Shown here: positions 9,925 through 18,110 of the stretch, piece by piece | Layout: the number at the start of each line of letters is the position of its first letter | Position numbering within the stretch: position 1 is the stretch's first letter | Assembly (NCBI GenBank): GCA_945787805.1 | Contig: CALZID010000001.1 | Coordinates: 248,001 to 312,000, forward strand | Reading direction: 5' to 3' | Length of the DNA stretch: 64,000 nt | Source: an uncultured Clostridia bacterium | GTDB lineage: Bacteria > Bacillota > Clostridia > Oscillospirales > Acutalibacteraceae | Translations under genes and position numbers: made by a program | Notes under the pieces: model-generated | Seen by the model: only the letters and a program-made list of their open reading frames with translations | Database searches by the model: none | Told to the model about the DNA's origin: nothing

Positions 9925-10419
9925 TTATGAATTTAATTTCGACATAACTTCCGCATCTTTTTTAAGAACGGTTTCAGCCGCAACTTTACGCATTTTGTCA
10001 AGTTTTTCGGCTAATTCTTTATCTTCAACTGCAATAATCTGAGCTGCAAGCAACGCAGCATTTGCACCGCCGTTAACAGCGACTGTTGCAACAGGAATGC
10101 CCGATGGCATTTGAACAGTTGAAAGCAAAGCGTCCATTCCGTCAAAATATTGCGAAGCACAAGGAATGCCGATTACCGGAAGAGTTGTGTTTGCGGCAAT
10201 TGCACCCGCCAAATGCGCCGCCATACCTGCCGCCGCAATAATTGCGCCGTAACCGTTCGCTCTTGCATTTACTGAAAAGTCACGAGCTTCTGCCGGCGTT
10301 CTGTGTGCCGAATAAATATTAACTGTGTACTCAACACCTAAATCATCTAACACAGCAGTTGCTTTTTTTATGATTGGAAGGTCACTGTCACTTCCCATTA
10401 CAATACCGATTTTTTTCAT
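9925..10419 (-). CDS. purE: AIR carboxylase / N5-CAIR mutase PurE
   Basis: First gene of the purine operon; moves a carboxyl group onto AIR, directly or through N5-CAIR. The 164-residue product has [23 protein letters not shown] and an AAHLAG motif, closer to class I PurE than to the animal class II type. Class I enzymes usually need PurK, but no purK is adjacent or elsewhere in the window. The ATG at 10419 has GGAGG 5 bases upstream; a TTG at 10431 lies inside that ribosome site and is rejected. It is directly downstream of a ZTP riboswitch and terminator. Confidence 0.95.
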   Translation of the reverse strand: MKKIGIVMGSDSDLPIIKKATAVLDDLGVEYTVNIYSAHRTPAEARDFSVNARANGYGAIIAAAGMAAHLAGAIAANTTLPVIGIPCASQYFDGMDALLSTVQMPSGIPVATVAVNGGANAALLAAQIIAVEDKELAEKLDKMRKVAAETVLKKDAEVMSKLNS

Positions 10420-10426
10420 AATTTCC

Positions 10427-10480
10427 TCCAAAAAAATAAATAAAGGCAGTACTACCCCATTTTGTTAAGATAGAACTGCC
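10427..10480 (-). terminator. Riboswitch-controlled intrinsic terminator before purE
   Basis: On the minus strand a stem pairs GGCAGTTCTATC with GGGTAGTACTGCC and is followed by a U-rich tract (TTTATTTATTTTTT) ending at the purE ribosome site. Its 5' arm shares the GGCA at the 3' edge of the ZTP aptamer. Ligand binding should therefore compete with terminator formation, making this the expression platform of an ON switch. Confidence 0.85.
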
Positions 10481-10552
10481 CAGACGGTCGGCTAAAATAT
10501 ATAAACGCCGTGCTCCTCTGTGGTACTCCACTTAACTCCGTCAGTAACACGG
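10477..10552 (-). ncRNA. ZTP (pfl-type) riboswitch aptamer
   Basis: The minus-strand leader has the family layout. P1 is CCGTG pairing with CACGG. An internal GTGG-agta-CCAC hairpin is followed by GAGGAGCACGGCG. A linker of about 15 bases leads to the conserved 3' block GCCGACCGTCTGGGCA. ZTP/ZMP riboswitches control purine and one-carbon genes and turn them on when 10-formyl-tetrahydrofolate is scarce. Position between the promoter and purE fits this exactly. A covariance-model search would confirm the family. Confidence 0.9.
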
Positions 10553-10571
10553 TTAATTTATCAACATAAAT

Positions 10572-10600
10572 ATTATATAAAAATCGTCATATTATGTCAA
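10572..10600 (-). promoter_or_regulatory. Promoter of the purine operon
   Basis: Perfect sigma-A type elements on the minus strand: TTGACA at 10600-10595 and TATAAT at 10577-10572, with 17 bases between them. Transcription would begin about 10 bases before the riboswitch. No clear PurR box was recognised. Confidence 0.9.
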
Positions 10601-10674
10601 TTAAAAAACCTTAAAAACAACATTATAAAATGTCAAAAATACGCTGTTAAATAACGACATTTTTGGTTATTTTT

Positions 10675-11091
10675 CTATTTTGCTTTACTTTCACAATAAA
10701 GACATCTGTAAACACGATTTTCTCTGTCTCTCAATGTGAAAATATGCGGTAATTCTTGCTCAACAGTAGTAATACAACGGGGATTTTTGCACTTGATAAC
10801 ATTTTCAATCCTTTGGGGAATGTCAAGATTTTCTCTTTTGGCAAGCTTTCCGTCTTTAATAATATTTACGGTTACACCCGGGTCAAGATATCCGAGTGCA
10901 TCCATATTTAAGTCAATTACTCTGTCAATTTTAATAATGTCTTTTTTACCCATTTTTACACTATCGGCATTTTTAATTAGTGCGACCTGACATTCAAGTT
11001 CATCAAGGCCTAAAAAATTGTAGAGCGTCATGCCGTGACCGGCTGTAATATGGTCTAAAACGATTCCGTCTTTAATTTGCCCGATAATCAT
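10675..11091 (-). CDS. pyrI: Aspartate carbamoyltransferase regulatory subunit PyrI
   Basis: Allosteric nucleotide-binding subunit that pairs with PyrB. The 138 residues are a little shorter than the enterobacterial protein. The C-terminal zinc site is visible as CKNPRC and CLYC (Cys-X4-Cys and Cys-X2-Cys), which contacts the catalytic subunit. The ATG directly abuts the pyrB stop. It is the last gene of the pyr operon; only a weak inverted repeat follows it. Confidence 0.93.
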   Translation of the reverse strand: MIIGQIKDGIVLDHITAGHGMTLYNFLGLDELECQVALIKNADSVKMGKKDIIKIDRVIDLNMDALGYLDPGVTVNIIKDGKLAKRENLDIPQRIENVIKCKNPRCITTVEQELPHIFTLRDRENRVYRCLYCESKAK

Positions 11092-12006
11092 TTATTTTAC
11101 CTCCAACAACTTCATAATGAGAGCCATTCTTATAAATTTCCCGTTATTTACTTGCTTGAAATAGCATGCTCTCGGGTCACTGTCAACTGCGACAGAAATT
11201 TCATTAACCCTCGGGAGCGGATGCATTATACACAAATCAGTCTTTGCAGTTTCAAGCTTTTGCGGTGTAAGAATATAACTGTCTTTTAACCGAATATAAT
11301 CTTGCTCGTTAAAAAATCTTTCACGCTGAACTCTGGTCATATAGAGAATGTCAAGGTCAGGCATAGCTTCTTCAAGAGAAGTTGTTTCAATGTATTGAAG
11401 ATTTTTAGCTACAAATTCGGTTTGTTTGATATATTCGGGTACTTTCAATTCTTCAGGTGAAATGAGCACAAATTTAACATTTTCATATCTCGACATAGCA
11501 CCGATAAGTGAATGAACAGTTCTGCCGAACTTTAAGTCACCGCAAAAGCCGATTGTAATATTATCAAATCTGCCTTTTTCACGCTGAATTGTAAGCAAAT
11601 CGGTAAGGGTTTGTGTGGGGTGATTATGACCGCCGTCGCCTGCGTTGATAACAGGTATATCGGTATTCATTGACGCAACCATGGGTGCGCCTTCTTTCGG
11701 GTGGCGCATTGCGATAATATCGGCATAATAACCAACTGTACGGATTGTGTCGGCAACGCTCTCGCCTTTTGCAGATGATGAGCTTTGTGCCTCTGAAAAG
11801 CCAAGCACATTACCGCCTAAATTATACATTGCGGATTCAAAGCTCAATCTTGTTCTTGTTGACGGCTCAAAGAAAAGTGTTGCGAGAATCTTTCCTTTAC
11901 ACTTTTCACTGTATTTTCCCGGATTTTCAATTATATCGTTTGCAACGGCAATAAGCTCATCAATTTCAGTTACTGTAAGCTCTTGAATATCAATAAGACT
12001 TCTCAT
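11092..12006 (-). CDS. pyrB: Aspartate carbamoyltransferase catalytic subunit PyrB
   Basis: Commits carbamoyl phosphate and aspartate to pyrimidine synthesis. The 304-residue protein has the carbamoyl-phosphate motif [11 protein letters not shown], the [12 protein letters not shown] motif and [10 protein letters not shown] near the C-terminus. The adjacent pyrI indicates the regulated dodecameric form rather than the unregulated Bacillus type (inference from family knowledge). It follows pyrE by 11 bases. Confidence 0.96.
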   Translation of the reverse strand: MRSLIDIQELTVTEIDELIAVANDIIENPGKYSEKCKGKILATLFFEPSTRTRLSFESAMYNLGGNVLGFSEAQSSSSAKGESVADTIRTVGYYADIIAMRHPKEGAPMVASMNTDIPVINAGDGGHNHPTQTLTDLLTIQREKGRFDNITIGFCGDLKFGRTVHSLIGAMSRYENVKFVLISPEELKVPEYIKQTEFVAKNLQYIETTSLEEAMPDLDILYMTRVQRERFFNEQDYIRLKDSYILTPQKLETAKTDLCIMHPLPRVNEISVAVDSDPRACYFKQVNNGKFIRMALIMKLLEVK

Positions 12007-12017
12007 AATAAACTTCC

Positions 12018-12674
12018 TTATTCTTTAGCACCGTTAATTTCAAGGTACTTTTTAATTCTATCTACATTTTCACGGTTAGCTTCGTCTTCTTCAAGGTATT
12101 CGATTATATCATATACATCAACAACCGAATAAACAGGAAAGCCGTATTCTTCGGCAACTTCAGCCATGGCAGATTTTTCGGTTTTTCCTTTTTCTTTTCT
12201 GTCTACCATAACGAATGTTGCGGCAACCTTTGTACCTTCAAGTCCCGAAAGAATAGACATACTTTCGCGAATGGCGGTACCTGCTGTGATAACATCTTCA
12301 ACGATTACGATTTCTTCGCCGGACTGTGGCTTATATCCAACAAACACACCGCCTTCGCCGTGGTCCTTTTCTTCTTTTCTGTTAAAGAAGAACGGAACAT
12401 CAAGCCCGTTTTTGGCAAGCGCTACCGCAACCGACACCGCAATCGGAATACCTTTGTATGCGGGGCCGTAAAGAACGGTCTTTTTATTACCGACTTTTTC
12501 AAAATAAGCTTTTGCATAGAATTCACCTAATTTGCAAATCTGTTCACCGGTTTTTATATCTCCTGCATTGATAAAATACGGGATTTTTCTGCCGCTTTTT
12601 GCAGTAAAATCACCGAATTTAAGAACTCCGGCGCTCTCTAAAAATTGTATAAACTCTCTTTTATAAGCTTCCAT
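12018..12674 (-). CDS. pyrE: Orotate phosphoribosyltransferase PyrE
   Basis: Joins orotate to PRPP to give OMP. The 218-residue protein shows the PRPP-binding signature [16 protein letters not shown] in its centre and [10 protein letters not shown] upstream, typical of OPRTase. It lies between pyrF and pyrB in the operon, 13 bases after pyrF, with a GGAG ribosome site. Confidence 0.95.
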   Translation of the reverse strand: MEAYKREFIQFLESAGVLKFGDFTAKSGRKIPYFINAGDIKTGEQICKLGEFYAKAYFEKVGNKKTVLYGPAYKGIPIAVSVAVALAKNGLDVPFFFNRKEEKDHGEGGVFVGYKPQSGEEIVIVEDVITAGTAIRESMSILSGLEGTKVAATFVMVDRKEKGKTEKSAMAEVAEEYGFPVYSVVDVYDIIEYLEEDEANRENVDRIKKYLEINGAKE

Positions 12675-12687
12675 TTATATTCTCCTT

Positions 12688-13386
12688 TTATCCGACAAAT
12701 TCTTTAACACAGCGCTTATATGCTGCAACAGGGTCATCTGCAGCCGTAATCGGTCTGCCGACAACAATATAGTCAGAGCCCGCTTCCTTTGCTTTTTCAG
12801 GCGTCATAACACGAACCTGGTCACCGATTTCACCGTCAGCGAAGCGAATACCCGGTGTAACGGTAAGGAAATTCTTACCGCATTTATTATGCACTTTATC
12901 TGCTTCAAGGGGTGAACAAACTACACCGTCAAGACCTGCAATTTTCGCATTATGAGCATAATGCATAACAACTTCGTCAATGGGTTCTTTGATGAGCAAA
13001 TCTCTTTCCATTACTTCTTGACTTGTTGATGTGAGCTGTGTTACTGCAATGAGAATAGGTCTTGTTCCGTCTGCACGGGTTAAACCCTCCAAAGCACCTT
13101 CCATCATAGGAATTGCACCGCCTGCATGAAGGTTTGTCATATCAACATCAAGGTTTGAAAGGACTGCCATAGATTTTTTTACCGTATTGGGAATGTCGTG
13201 AAGCTTAAGGTCAAGAAAAATTTTATGTCCCCTTGCCTTAATTTCTTTAACAATTGACGGACCTTCAGCATAGAAAAGCTCCATGCCGATTTTTACGAAA
13301 GGTTTTACATCTGTAAATTTATCAAGGAACGCCAGAACATCGGCTTTGCTTGAAAAATCACATGCAATAATTACATCTTTTCCCAT
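12688..13386 (-). CDS. pyrF: OMP decarboxylase PyrF
   Basis: Decarboxylates OMP to UMP. Residues [13 protein letters not shown] carry the catalytic Lys/Asp cluster, and [10 protein letters not shown] and DYIVVGRPI are phosphate-binding loops of this TIM-barrel family. At 232 residues it is the short bacterial type. Its ATG overlaps the pyrD stop as TAATG, so translation is coupled. Confidence 0.95.
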   Translation of the reverse strand: MGKDVIIACDFSSKADVLAFLDKFTDVKPFVKIGMELFYAEGPSIVKEIKARGHKIFLDLKLHDIPNTVKKSMAVLSNLDVDMTNLHAGGAIPMMEGALEGLTRADGTRPILIAVTQLTSTSQEVMERDLLIKEPIDEVVMHYAHNAKIAGLDGVVCSPLEADKVHNKCGKNFLTVTPGIRFADGEIGDQVRVMTPEKAKEAGSDYIVVGRPITAADDPVAAYKRCVKEFVG

Positions 13387-14297
13387 TAGTGAGCGCCTCC
13401 TATAATTTCATTTATATCTTTAATATTAAGCTTTGCTAATTCATCAGGCAAGTCATGTATAATAGTTTTACAAGCATAAGGGTCAACAAGGTTAGCGGCA
13501 CCAATCTGTACCGCAGTTGCGCCTGCCAACATAAGTTCTATTACATCTTTTGCGTTTGCAACGCCACCCATACCGATAATCGGTATTTTAACTGCATCAT
13601 AAACCTGATATACCATTCTGACAGCAATCGGGAATATTGCCGAGCCTGAGAAACCGCCCATCTTATTTGCAATCACAGGCCGACGGCGGTTAATGTCAAT
13701 TCTCATACCGAGTAATGTGTTTATTAAGCTAATACCGTCTGCTCCTGCTGATTCCGCAGCCTTTGCAATTGATACAATATCCGTGACATTTGGAGAAAGC
13801 TTAATTATTATCGGTTTTGTTGTAACTGCTTTAACGGCTTTAACTACATTTTCGACGGCTGACGGTTCGGTGCCGAAGCTCATACCGCCGTTATGAACAT
13901 TTGGACAGGAAACATTTACTTCAATCCAACCGACTTGCTCACAGGCGTTTATTTTTTCGCAGGTATATGCATATTCTTCTACCGAAAATCCACTGACATT
14001 TGCCATTACGGGTTTGTGAAATACTTTTGCAAGCTTAGGTAATTCTTCATCGATTACTTTATCAACACCCGGATTTTGAAGCCCGACAGAGTTAATCATA
14101 CCGGAAGTACATTCGGCAATTCTCGGTGTAGGATTACCGAAACGAGGTTCCTTGGTTGTACCCTTAAATGAAAATGTGCCGAGAATGTTTATATCATAAA
14201 GCTCTGCAAACTCATAACCGAAGCCGAAAGTACCGCTTGCGGGAATAATCGGATTATCGATTTCTATTCCGAGAAGATTTACTTTTGTGTTTACCAT
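13386..14297 (-). CDS. pyrD: Dihydroorotate dehydrogenase B catalytic subunit PyrD
   Basis: Flavoprotein oxidising dihydroorotate to orotate. The 303-residue sequence has [13 protein letters not shown] at the N-terminus, the active-site cysteine in [11 protein letters not shown] and the FMN-binding [10 protein letters not shown] block. With PyrK next to it, this is the class 1B NAD-linked heterotetramer. Its ATG lies within the end of pyrK, and GGGAGGAG serves as ribosome site. Confidence 0.95.
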   Translation of the reverse strand: MVNTKVNLLGIEIDNPIIPASGTFGFGYEFAELYDINILGTFSFKGTTKEPRFGNPTPRIAECTSGMINSVGLQNPGVDKVIDEELPKLAKVFHKPVMANVSGFSVEEYAYTCEKINACEQVGWIEVNVSCPNVHNGGMSFGTEPSAVENVVKAVKAVTTKPIIIKLSPNVTDIVSIAKAAESAGADGISLINTLLGMRIDINRRRPVIANKMGGFSGSAIFPIAVRMVYQVYDAVKIPIIGMGGVANAKDVIELMLAGATAVQIGAANLVDPYACKTIIHDLPDELAKLNIKDINEIIGGAH

Positions 14298-15022
14298 ATT
14301 ATCTCCTCCCTTTCAAGCACCGGACCGTCTTTGCAAATTCTCTTATTGCCGTATTTTGTCTTGCACGAGCAACCCATACAAGCACCGAATCCGCAGCCCA
14401 TTCTTTCTTCAAAGCTATATTGTCCGCTTGTAGCAGCAGTAGCTTCAATTGCTTTGAACATCGGCATTGGACCGCAGGTGTAAAAATATGTGTAGTCAAG
14501 CTGTTTAAGTGCGTCAGTTACATAGCCTTTGATTCCGTATGAGCCGTCAACCGTTGTAACAATAACATCTGCGCCGAGTTTTTTGAACTCGTCTTCATAG
14601 AAAATTTCTTCTTTTTTATTGAAGCCGAGAATTACAGTAACACTTTTGCCTTCCGCAATAAGCTTTTTACAAAGGTTATACATTGGCGGCACACCGACGC
14701 CTCCGCCGATAAGCACGGGCTTGTCCATAGATTTCGAGGTATCAAAGCCGTTGCCGAGTCCGCAAAGAACATCAAGCTCTTTGCCTGTGTTCAGTTGACT
14801 CATTTTTTCTGTGCCTTCGCCGACAACCTTATAAATGATTGTGATAGATTTTTCATCATAATCGCAGATTGAAATCGGTCTGCGAAGATATAAACCATCG
14901 AGTTTTATATTGATAAACTGACCCGGTGCAGTTATTGAAGATGTATCTCCTGCAAGCACCATTTCATAAATGCTGTCAGTCAATTTTACATTGGATTTTA
15001 TTTCATAAAAACCCTGATACAT
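14291..15022 (-). CDS. pyrK: Dihydroorotate dehydrogenase B electron-transfer subunit PyrK
   Basis: Passes electrons from PyrD to NAD through FAD and a 2Fe-2S cluster. The 243-residue product has LYLRRPISICDYD for FAD binding, GGGVGVPPMYNLCKKL for the nucleotide, and a C-terminal cluster GCGFGACMGCSC followed by another Cys. The start at 15022 is chosen because GGGAGG lies 8 bases upstream; an ATG at 15037 overlaps that site. The ATG overlaps the pyrC stop as TAATG. Confidence 0.94.
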   Translation of the reverse strand: MYQGFYEIKSNVKLTDSIYEMVLAGDTSSITAPGQFINIKLDGLYLRRPISICDYDEKSITIIYKVVGEGTEKMSQLNTGKELDVLCGLGNGFDTSKSMDKPVLIGGGVGVPPMYNLCKKLIAEGKSVTVILGFNKKEEIFYEDEFKKLGADVIVTTVDGSYGIKGYVTDALKQLDYTYFYTCGPMPMFKAIEATAATSGQYSFEERMGCGFGACMGCSCKTKYGNKRICKDGPVLEREEIIW

Positions 15023-16287
15023 TATTTTGCCTCCCATACAATATTTCCGTTACACATTGTCATAATACATTTGCCAAAAACATCCATATCTTCAAAAGGC
15101 GTACTTCTGCCTTTTGAGAGAAATTCATTCGGGTTAATTCTATATCTGCTGTTTAAATCAAATACAGTTAAATCAGCCTTTTGATCTATTTCGATGCCAC
15201 TGCCGATATTAAATCTTTTGTTAGCATTTATTGAAAGCAATTCTATAAGTTTTTCAAGTGAAATTATACCGGTTTTTACGAAATATGTATACATAACAGA
15301 GAATGCCGTTTCTATGCCCACAACACCCATATTACTCTTTTCGAGCCCCTTTGATTTTTCTTCGGCACTGTGCGGAGCATGGTCAGTTGCAATCATATCG
15401 ATTGTACCGTCAAGAACACCTTGAATAAGTGCTTCTTTATCGCTTTCATCACGAAGCGGCGGATTCATTTTAAATCGCCCGTGCTCCTGCAAATCCTTAT
15501 CGGAAAGAACGAGATAATGCGGTCCAGTTTCACAGGTAATATCTACGCCGACTTTTTTCGCCTGACGAATGAGCTCGACACTTTCTTTTGTTGAAATATG
15601 GCACACATGATATGCACAACCGGTTTTCTTTGCGAGTTCAATATCCCGTTCAATCTGTTTCCATTCGCTTTCGGAACAGATACCTTTGTGTCCGTGTTCT
15701 TCGGCATATTTACCCTTGTGTATGTAACCGCCGTCAAGCAAATCGTTCACTTCACAATGGGCTACAATCATCTTGTTGTGCTCTTTTGCAATTTTCATAG
15801 CTTCAAGCATCGTTTCACCGTTTTGGACTCCCCTGCCGTCATCTGAAAAAGCAACACACATATCTGCCATTCCCGACAAATCGGAAAGCTCTTCGCCCAT
15901 TTGTTTTACGGTTATTGATGCATAAGGATGAACATTTATTACCGCATCTCTCTTAATTATATCAATCTGTTCTCTTAAATGTTCAACCGAATCGGGTACG
16001 GGATTTAAGTTAGGCATTGAACACACAGTTGTATAGCCCCCGTGAGCACAGGCTTTTGTTCCGCTTAAAATTGTCTCTTTATAAGAAAAACCCGGCTCTC
16101 TGAGATGCACATGCACATCTGTAAAACCGGGAAATACAAAATAATCATCAAAACAATAAACATTATCAGCATCACATGGTGCTAATGAGTCAGAAATTTC
16201 GGCAATAATTCCGTTGTCAATCAAAATGTCTTTTCTGACAAACTGTGAATCGTAATAAACTTTTGCGTTTTTAATTAACTGTTTCAT
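15022..16287 (-). CDS. pyrC: Dihydroorotase PyrC (class I)
   Basis: Cyclises carbamoyl-aspartate to dihydroorotate. The 421-residue amidohydrolase has the metal motif DVHVHLREPG near residue 57 and TDHAPHSAEEK near residue 300, plus a zinc-binding HCEVND segment. First gene of the pyr operon, behind a promoter with a leader of only about 26 bases, so no PyrR-type attenuator is visible. The order pyrC-K-D-F-E-B-I lacks carbamoyl-phosphate synthase genes. Confidence 0.95.
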   Translation of the reverse strand: MKQLIKNAKVYYDSQFVRKDILIDNGIIAEISDSLAPCDADNVYCFDDYFVFPGFTDVHVHLREPGFSYKETILSGTKACAHGGYTTVCSMPNLNPVPDSVEHLREQIDIIKRDAVINVHPYASITVKQMGEELSDLSGMADMCVAFSDDGRGVQNGETMLEAMKIAKEHNKMIVAHCEVNDLLDGGYIHKGKYAEEHGHKGICSESEWKQIERDIELAKKTGCAYHVCHISTKESVELIRQAKKVGVDITCETGPHYLVLSDKDLQEHGRFKMNPPLRDESDKEALIQGVLDGTIDMIATDHAPHSAEEKSKGLEKSNMGVVGIETAFSVMYTYFVKTGIISLEKLIELLSINANKRFNIGSGIEIDQKADLTVFDLNSRYRINPNEFLSKGRSTPFEDMDVFGKCIMTMCNGNIVWEAK

Positions 16288-16320
16288 TTAATCACCTAAA
16301 GCCGAATTATCATCGGTAAA

Positions 16321-16350
16321 ATAATAACATAATTATATATTGTATGTCAA
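16321..16350 (-). promoter_or_regulatory. Promoter of the pyr operon
   Basis: Minus-strand TTGACA at 16350-16345 and TATTAT at 16326-16321, separated by 18 bases. The expected transcript start leaves about 26 bases before pyrC. This short leader contains a small CCGA-tgataat-TCGG hairpin just before the ribosome site; whether it regulates is unknown. Confidence 0.75.
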
Positions 16351-16372
16351 TAAATTACAAGCACAATATATG

Positions 16373-16400
16373 TAAAAAAGCGGAGTATTTCTACTCCACT
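16373..16400 (-). terminator. Terminator of rubrerythrin gene
   Basis: On the minus strand AGTGGAGTA-gaaa-TACTCCGCT forms a 9-bp stem with one G-U pair and is followed by seven T. It lies 12 bases after the rubrerythrin stop and just before the pyr promoter, insulating the two units. Confidence 0.88.
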
Positions 16401-16411
16401 TTTTGTAAGAT

Positions 16412-16951
16412 TTAATAGTTATTTGCCTTTTCCATAAAATAAGCCTGAGGATGAGCGCAAACAGGACAAATTTCAGGCGCTTTTTTGCCTATGTGGATAT
16501 GACCGCAGTTTGAGCAAATCCAAACCATATCGTTTTCTTTTGAGAATACAACGCCTTCTTGAATATTACTCAATAACTTCTTATATCTTTCTTCATGCTC
16601 TTTTTCAATTGCCCCGACCATTTCGAAGAGTGATGCAATATTGTCAAAGCCTTCTTCTTTGGCTACCTTGGCGAATTCAGCATACATTTCTGTCCATTCA
16701 TAATTCTCGCCTTCTGCGGCATCTTTAAGATTTTCAACAGTTGTCGGAACACCACCGTCATGAAGAAGCTTAAACCAAATTTTAGCGTGTTCTTTTTCAT
16801 TATTGGCAGTTTCTTCAAAAATCTGTGCTATTTGAACATATCCGTCTTTTTTAGCTTTTGACGCATAATAAGTGTATTTGTTTCTTGCCTGTGACTCACC
16901 TGCAAAAGCGGTCATAAGATTAGCTTCGGTTCTTGAACCTTTAAGTTCCAT
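16412..16951 (-). CDS. rbr: Rubrerythrin
   Basis: Non-haem diiron peroxidase that detoxifies hydrogen peroxide in anaerobes. The 179-residue product has an N-terminal ferritin-like domain with iron ligands in [17 protein letters not shown] and [10 protein letters not shown], and a C-terminal rubredoxin-like domain with CSNC and CPVC. This is the classical domain order, opposite to the second rubrerythrin at 36275. ATG at 16951 is preferred over GTG at 16960 because AAGGAG lies 8 bases before the ATG. Monocistronic, with its own promoter and terminator. Confidence 0.96.
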   Translation of the reverse strand: MELKGSRTEANLMTAFAGESQARNKYTYYASKAKKDGYVQIAQIFEETANNEKEHAKIWFKLLHDGGVPTTVENLKDAAEGENYEWTEMYAEFAKVAKEEGFDNIASLFEMVGAIEKEHEERYKKLLSNIQEGVVFSKENDMVWICSNCGHIHIGKKAPEICPVCAHPQAYFMEKANNY

Positions 16952-16980
16952 TAAAATCACTCCTTAAATTTTATATTTAT

Positions 16981-17008
16981 ATTCTACCATATTTTAAAAA
17001 AAATGCAA
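16981..17008 (-). promoter_or_regulatory. Promoter of rubrerythrin gene
   Basis: Minus-strand TTGCAT at 17008-17003 and TAGAAT at 16986-16981 with a 16-base spacer. A possible plus-strand TATAAT for trmO lies at 17029-17034, but no good -35 element was seen for it. No clear PerR box could be recognised here. Confidence 0.65.
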
Positions 17009-17049
17009 CAAAAAACATAAAAATATGATATAATCTTTTCGGTGATTGT

Positions 17050-17730
17050 ATGACACATTTTGAGATTAACCCAATCGGATATATTTATAATGATTTCATA
17101 GAAAAATTCGGTGTACCAAGACAGAGCGGATTGGCCGGCAGTGTTATATCAAAAATAGTTTTTGAAAAAGAATTCAGTTCAAAAGATTACTTTAAAGGTT
17201 TGGAGCAATTTACTCACATTTGGCTTTTATGGCAATTCTCTGAAACAATCGGAAAAGATATAACTCCAACCGTAAGACCGCCAAAATTAGGCGGAAACGA
17301 GCGCATGGGAGTATTTGCTACACGCTCTCCGTTCAGACCGAATAATATTGGGCTTTCATCGGTTAAAATAGAAAAAATTGATTTTGATGAAAAATCGGGA
17401 ACAGTGCTCTATGTCAGCGGTGCCGATTTAATGAACGGAACACCGATTTATGATATTAAGCCATATCTTCCGTACACGGACTGTCATATTGACGCATCAA
17501 ACGGATTTGCACTTGATGACACCGACGGACTTATTAATATTAAATGCACCGATATACTTTTAAAGAAACTTCCGCAAGAGAAAATTGACGGTCTGTTTGA
17601 AGTTTTAAAGCAAGACCCGAGGCCATCATATCAAAATGACTCCGAGCGGATTTACGGTATGAGCTATGGGGAATTTCAAGTTAAGTTCCAAGTTAATGAC
17701 AATGAGCTCACAATTATCGACATTATATGA
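17050..17730 (+). CDS. trmO: tRNA (N6-threonylcarbamoyl-A37) methyltransferase TrmO (TsaA family)
   Basis: Predicted SAM-dependent methyltransferase adding the N6 methyl group to t6A37 of threonine tRNA. The 226-residue protein shows the family motif GVFATRSPFRPNNIGLSSVK near residue 88 and a YLPYTD segment near residue 140 in a beta-barrel fold. Divergent from rubrerythrin. Start ATG has a GGTGA site. Monocistronic, followed by a strong terminator. Confidence 0.88.
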   Translation: MTHFEINPIGYIYNDFIEKFGVPRQSGLAGSVISKIVFEKEFSSKDYFKGLEQFTHIWLLWQFSETIGKDITPTVRPPKLGGNERMGVFATRSPFRPNNIGLSSVKIEKIDFDEKSGTVLYVSGADLMNGTPIYDIKPYLPYTDCHIDASNGFALDDTDGLINIKCTDILLKKLPQEKIDGLFEVLKQDPRPSYQNDSERIYGMSYGEFQVKFQVNDNELTIIDII

Positions 17731-17735
17731 AAATG

Positions 17736-17762
17736 CCACACTTCAAGTGTGGTCTTTTTTAT
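17736..17762 (+). terminator. Terminator of trmO
   Basis: Perfect stem CCACACT-tca-AGTGTGG followed by TCTTTTTTAT, five bases after the trmO stop. In the other direction the U-tract is weaker, so it may only partly serve the small minus-strand gene at 17809. Confidence 0.92.
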
Positions 17763-17808
17763 AGATTGATTTTTCTGTCTTTAAAATAATACTTTTTGTC
17801 GTGCTCAT

Positions 17809-17994
17809 TTATTTCACGCAAAACAAAGCATTTTCAATAGGAATGCTGATATTTTCATTTATGTATTTTCCATAAGGGATATTTTCATAAAAATCGCCGT
17901 CATAAACTTCGGTGAAAATTTCACCGTCATATATTTTAAAATCTTTTTGCAGTTTCGGAATAAAAGAGCCTATATGATTTACAAATCGTGACAT
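17809..17994 (-). CDS. Small uncharacterized protein (61 aa)
   Basis: I do not recognise this family. The frame begins MSRFVNHIGSFIPKL and ends ALFCVK. It is rich in Tyr, Ile and Asp/Glu and has no membrane segment. Support for being real: an AGAGGTGA ribosome site 5 bases before the ATG at 17994, and a base composition like its neighbours. It sits alone in the gap between trmO and asnB on the opposite strand. An in-frame ATG at 18021 lacks a ribosome site. Confidence 0.5.
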   Translation of the reverse strand: MSRFVNHIGSFIPKLQKDFKIYDGEIFTEVYDGDFYENIPYGKYINENISIPIENALFCVK

Positions 17995-18029
17995 CAAATC
18001 ACCTCTTAGATATATTATCATAATAATTT

Positions 18030-18058
18030 TTGAATTAAAAGAATAAATAAAGTATTTT
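18030..18058 (+). promoter_or_regulatory. Possible asnB promoter
   Basis: TTGAAT at 18030-18035 and TATTTT at 18053-18058 with 17 bases between. Each matches consensus at four positions only. The surrounding region is very A/T-rich, so chance matches are common. Confidence 0.3.
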
Positions 18059-18110
18059 TTAAATTGATTTTCATATTCTATTATGAAGCAATATTTTTAG
18101 AGGTGATTGT

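Noticed and set aside
10620-10677. Possible terminator after pyrI (AAAATGTC/GACATTTT)
   Set aside because: Only 8 A/T-rich pairs with a loop of about 20 bases and no clean U-tract; too weak to call.
16961-17040. PerR box at the rubrerythrin promoter
   Set aside because: A/T-rich region without a convincing 7-1-7 palindrome like that at perR.
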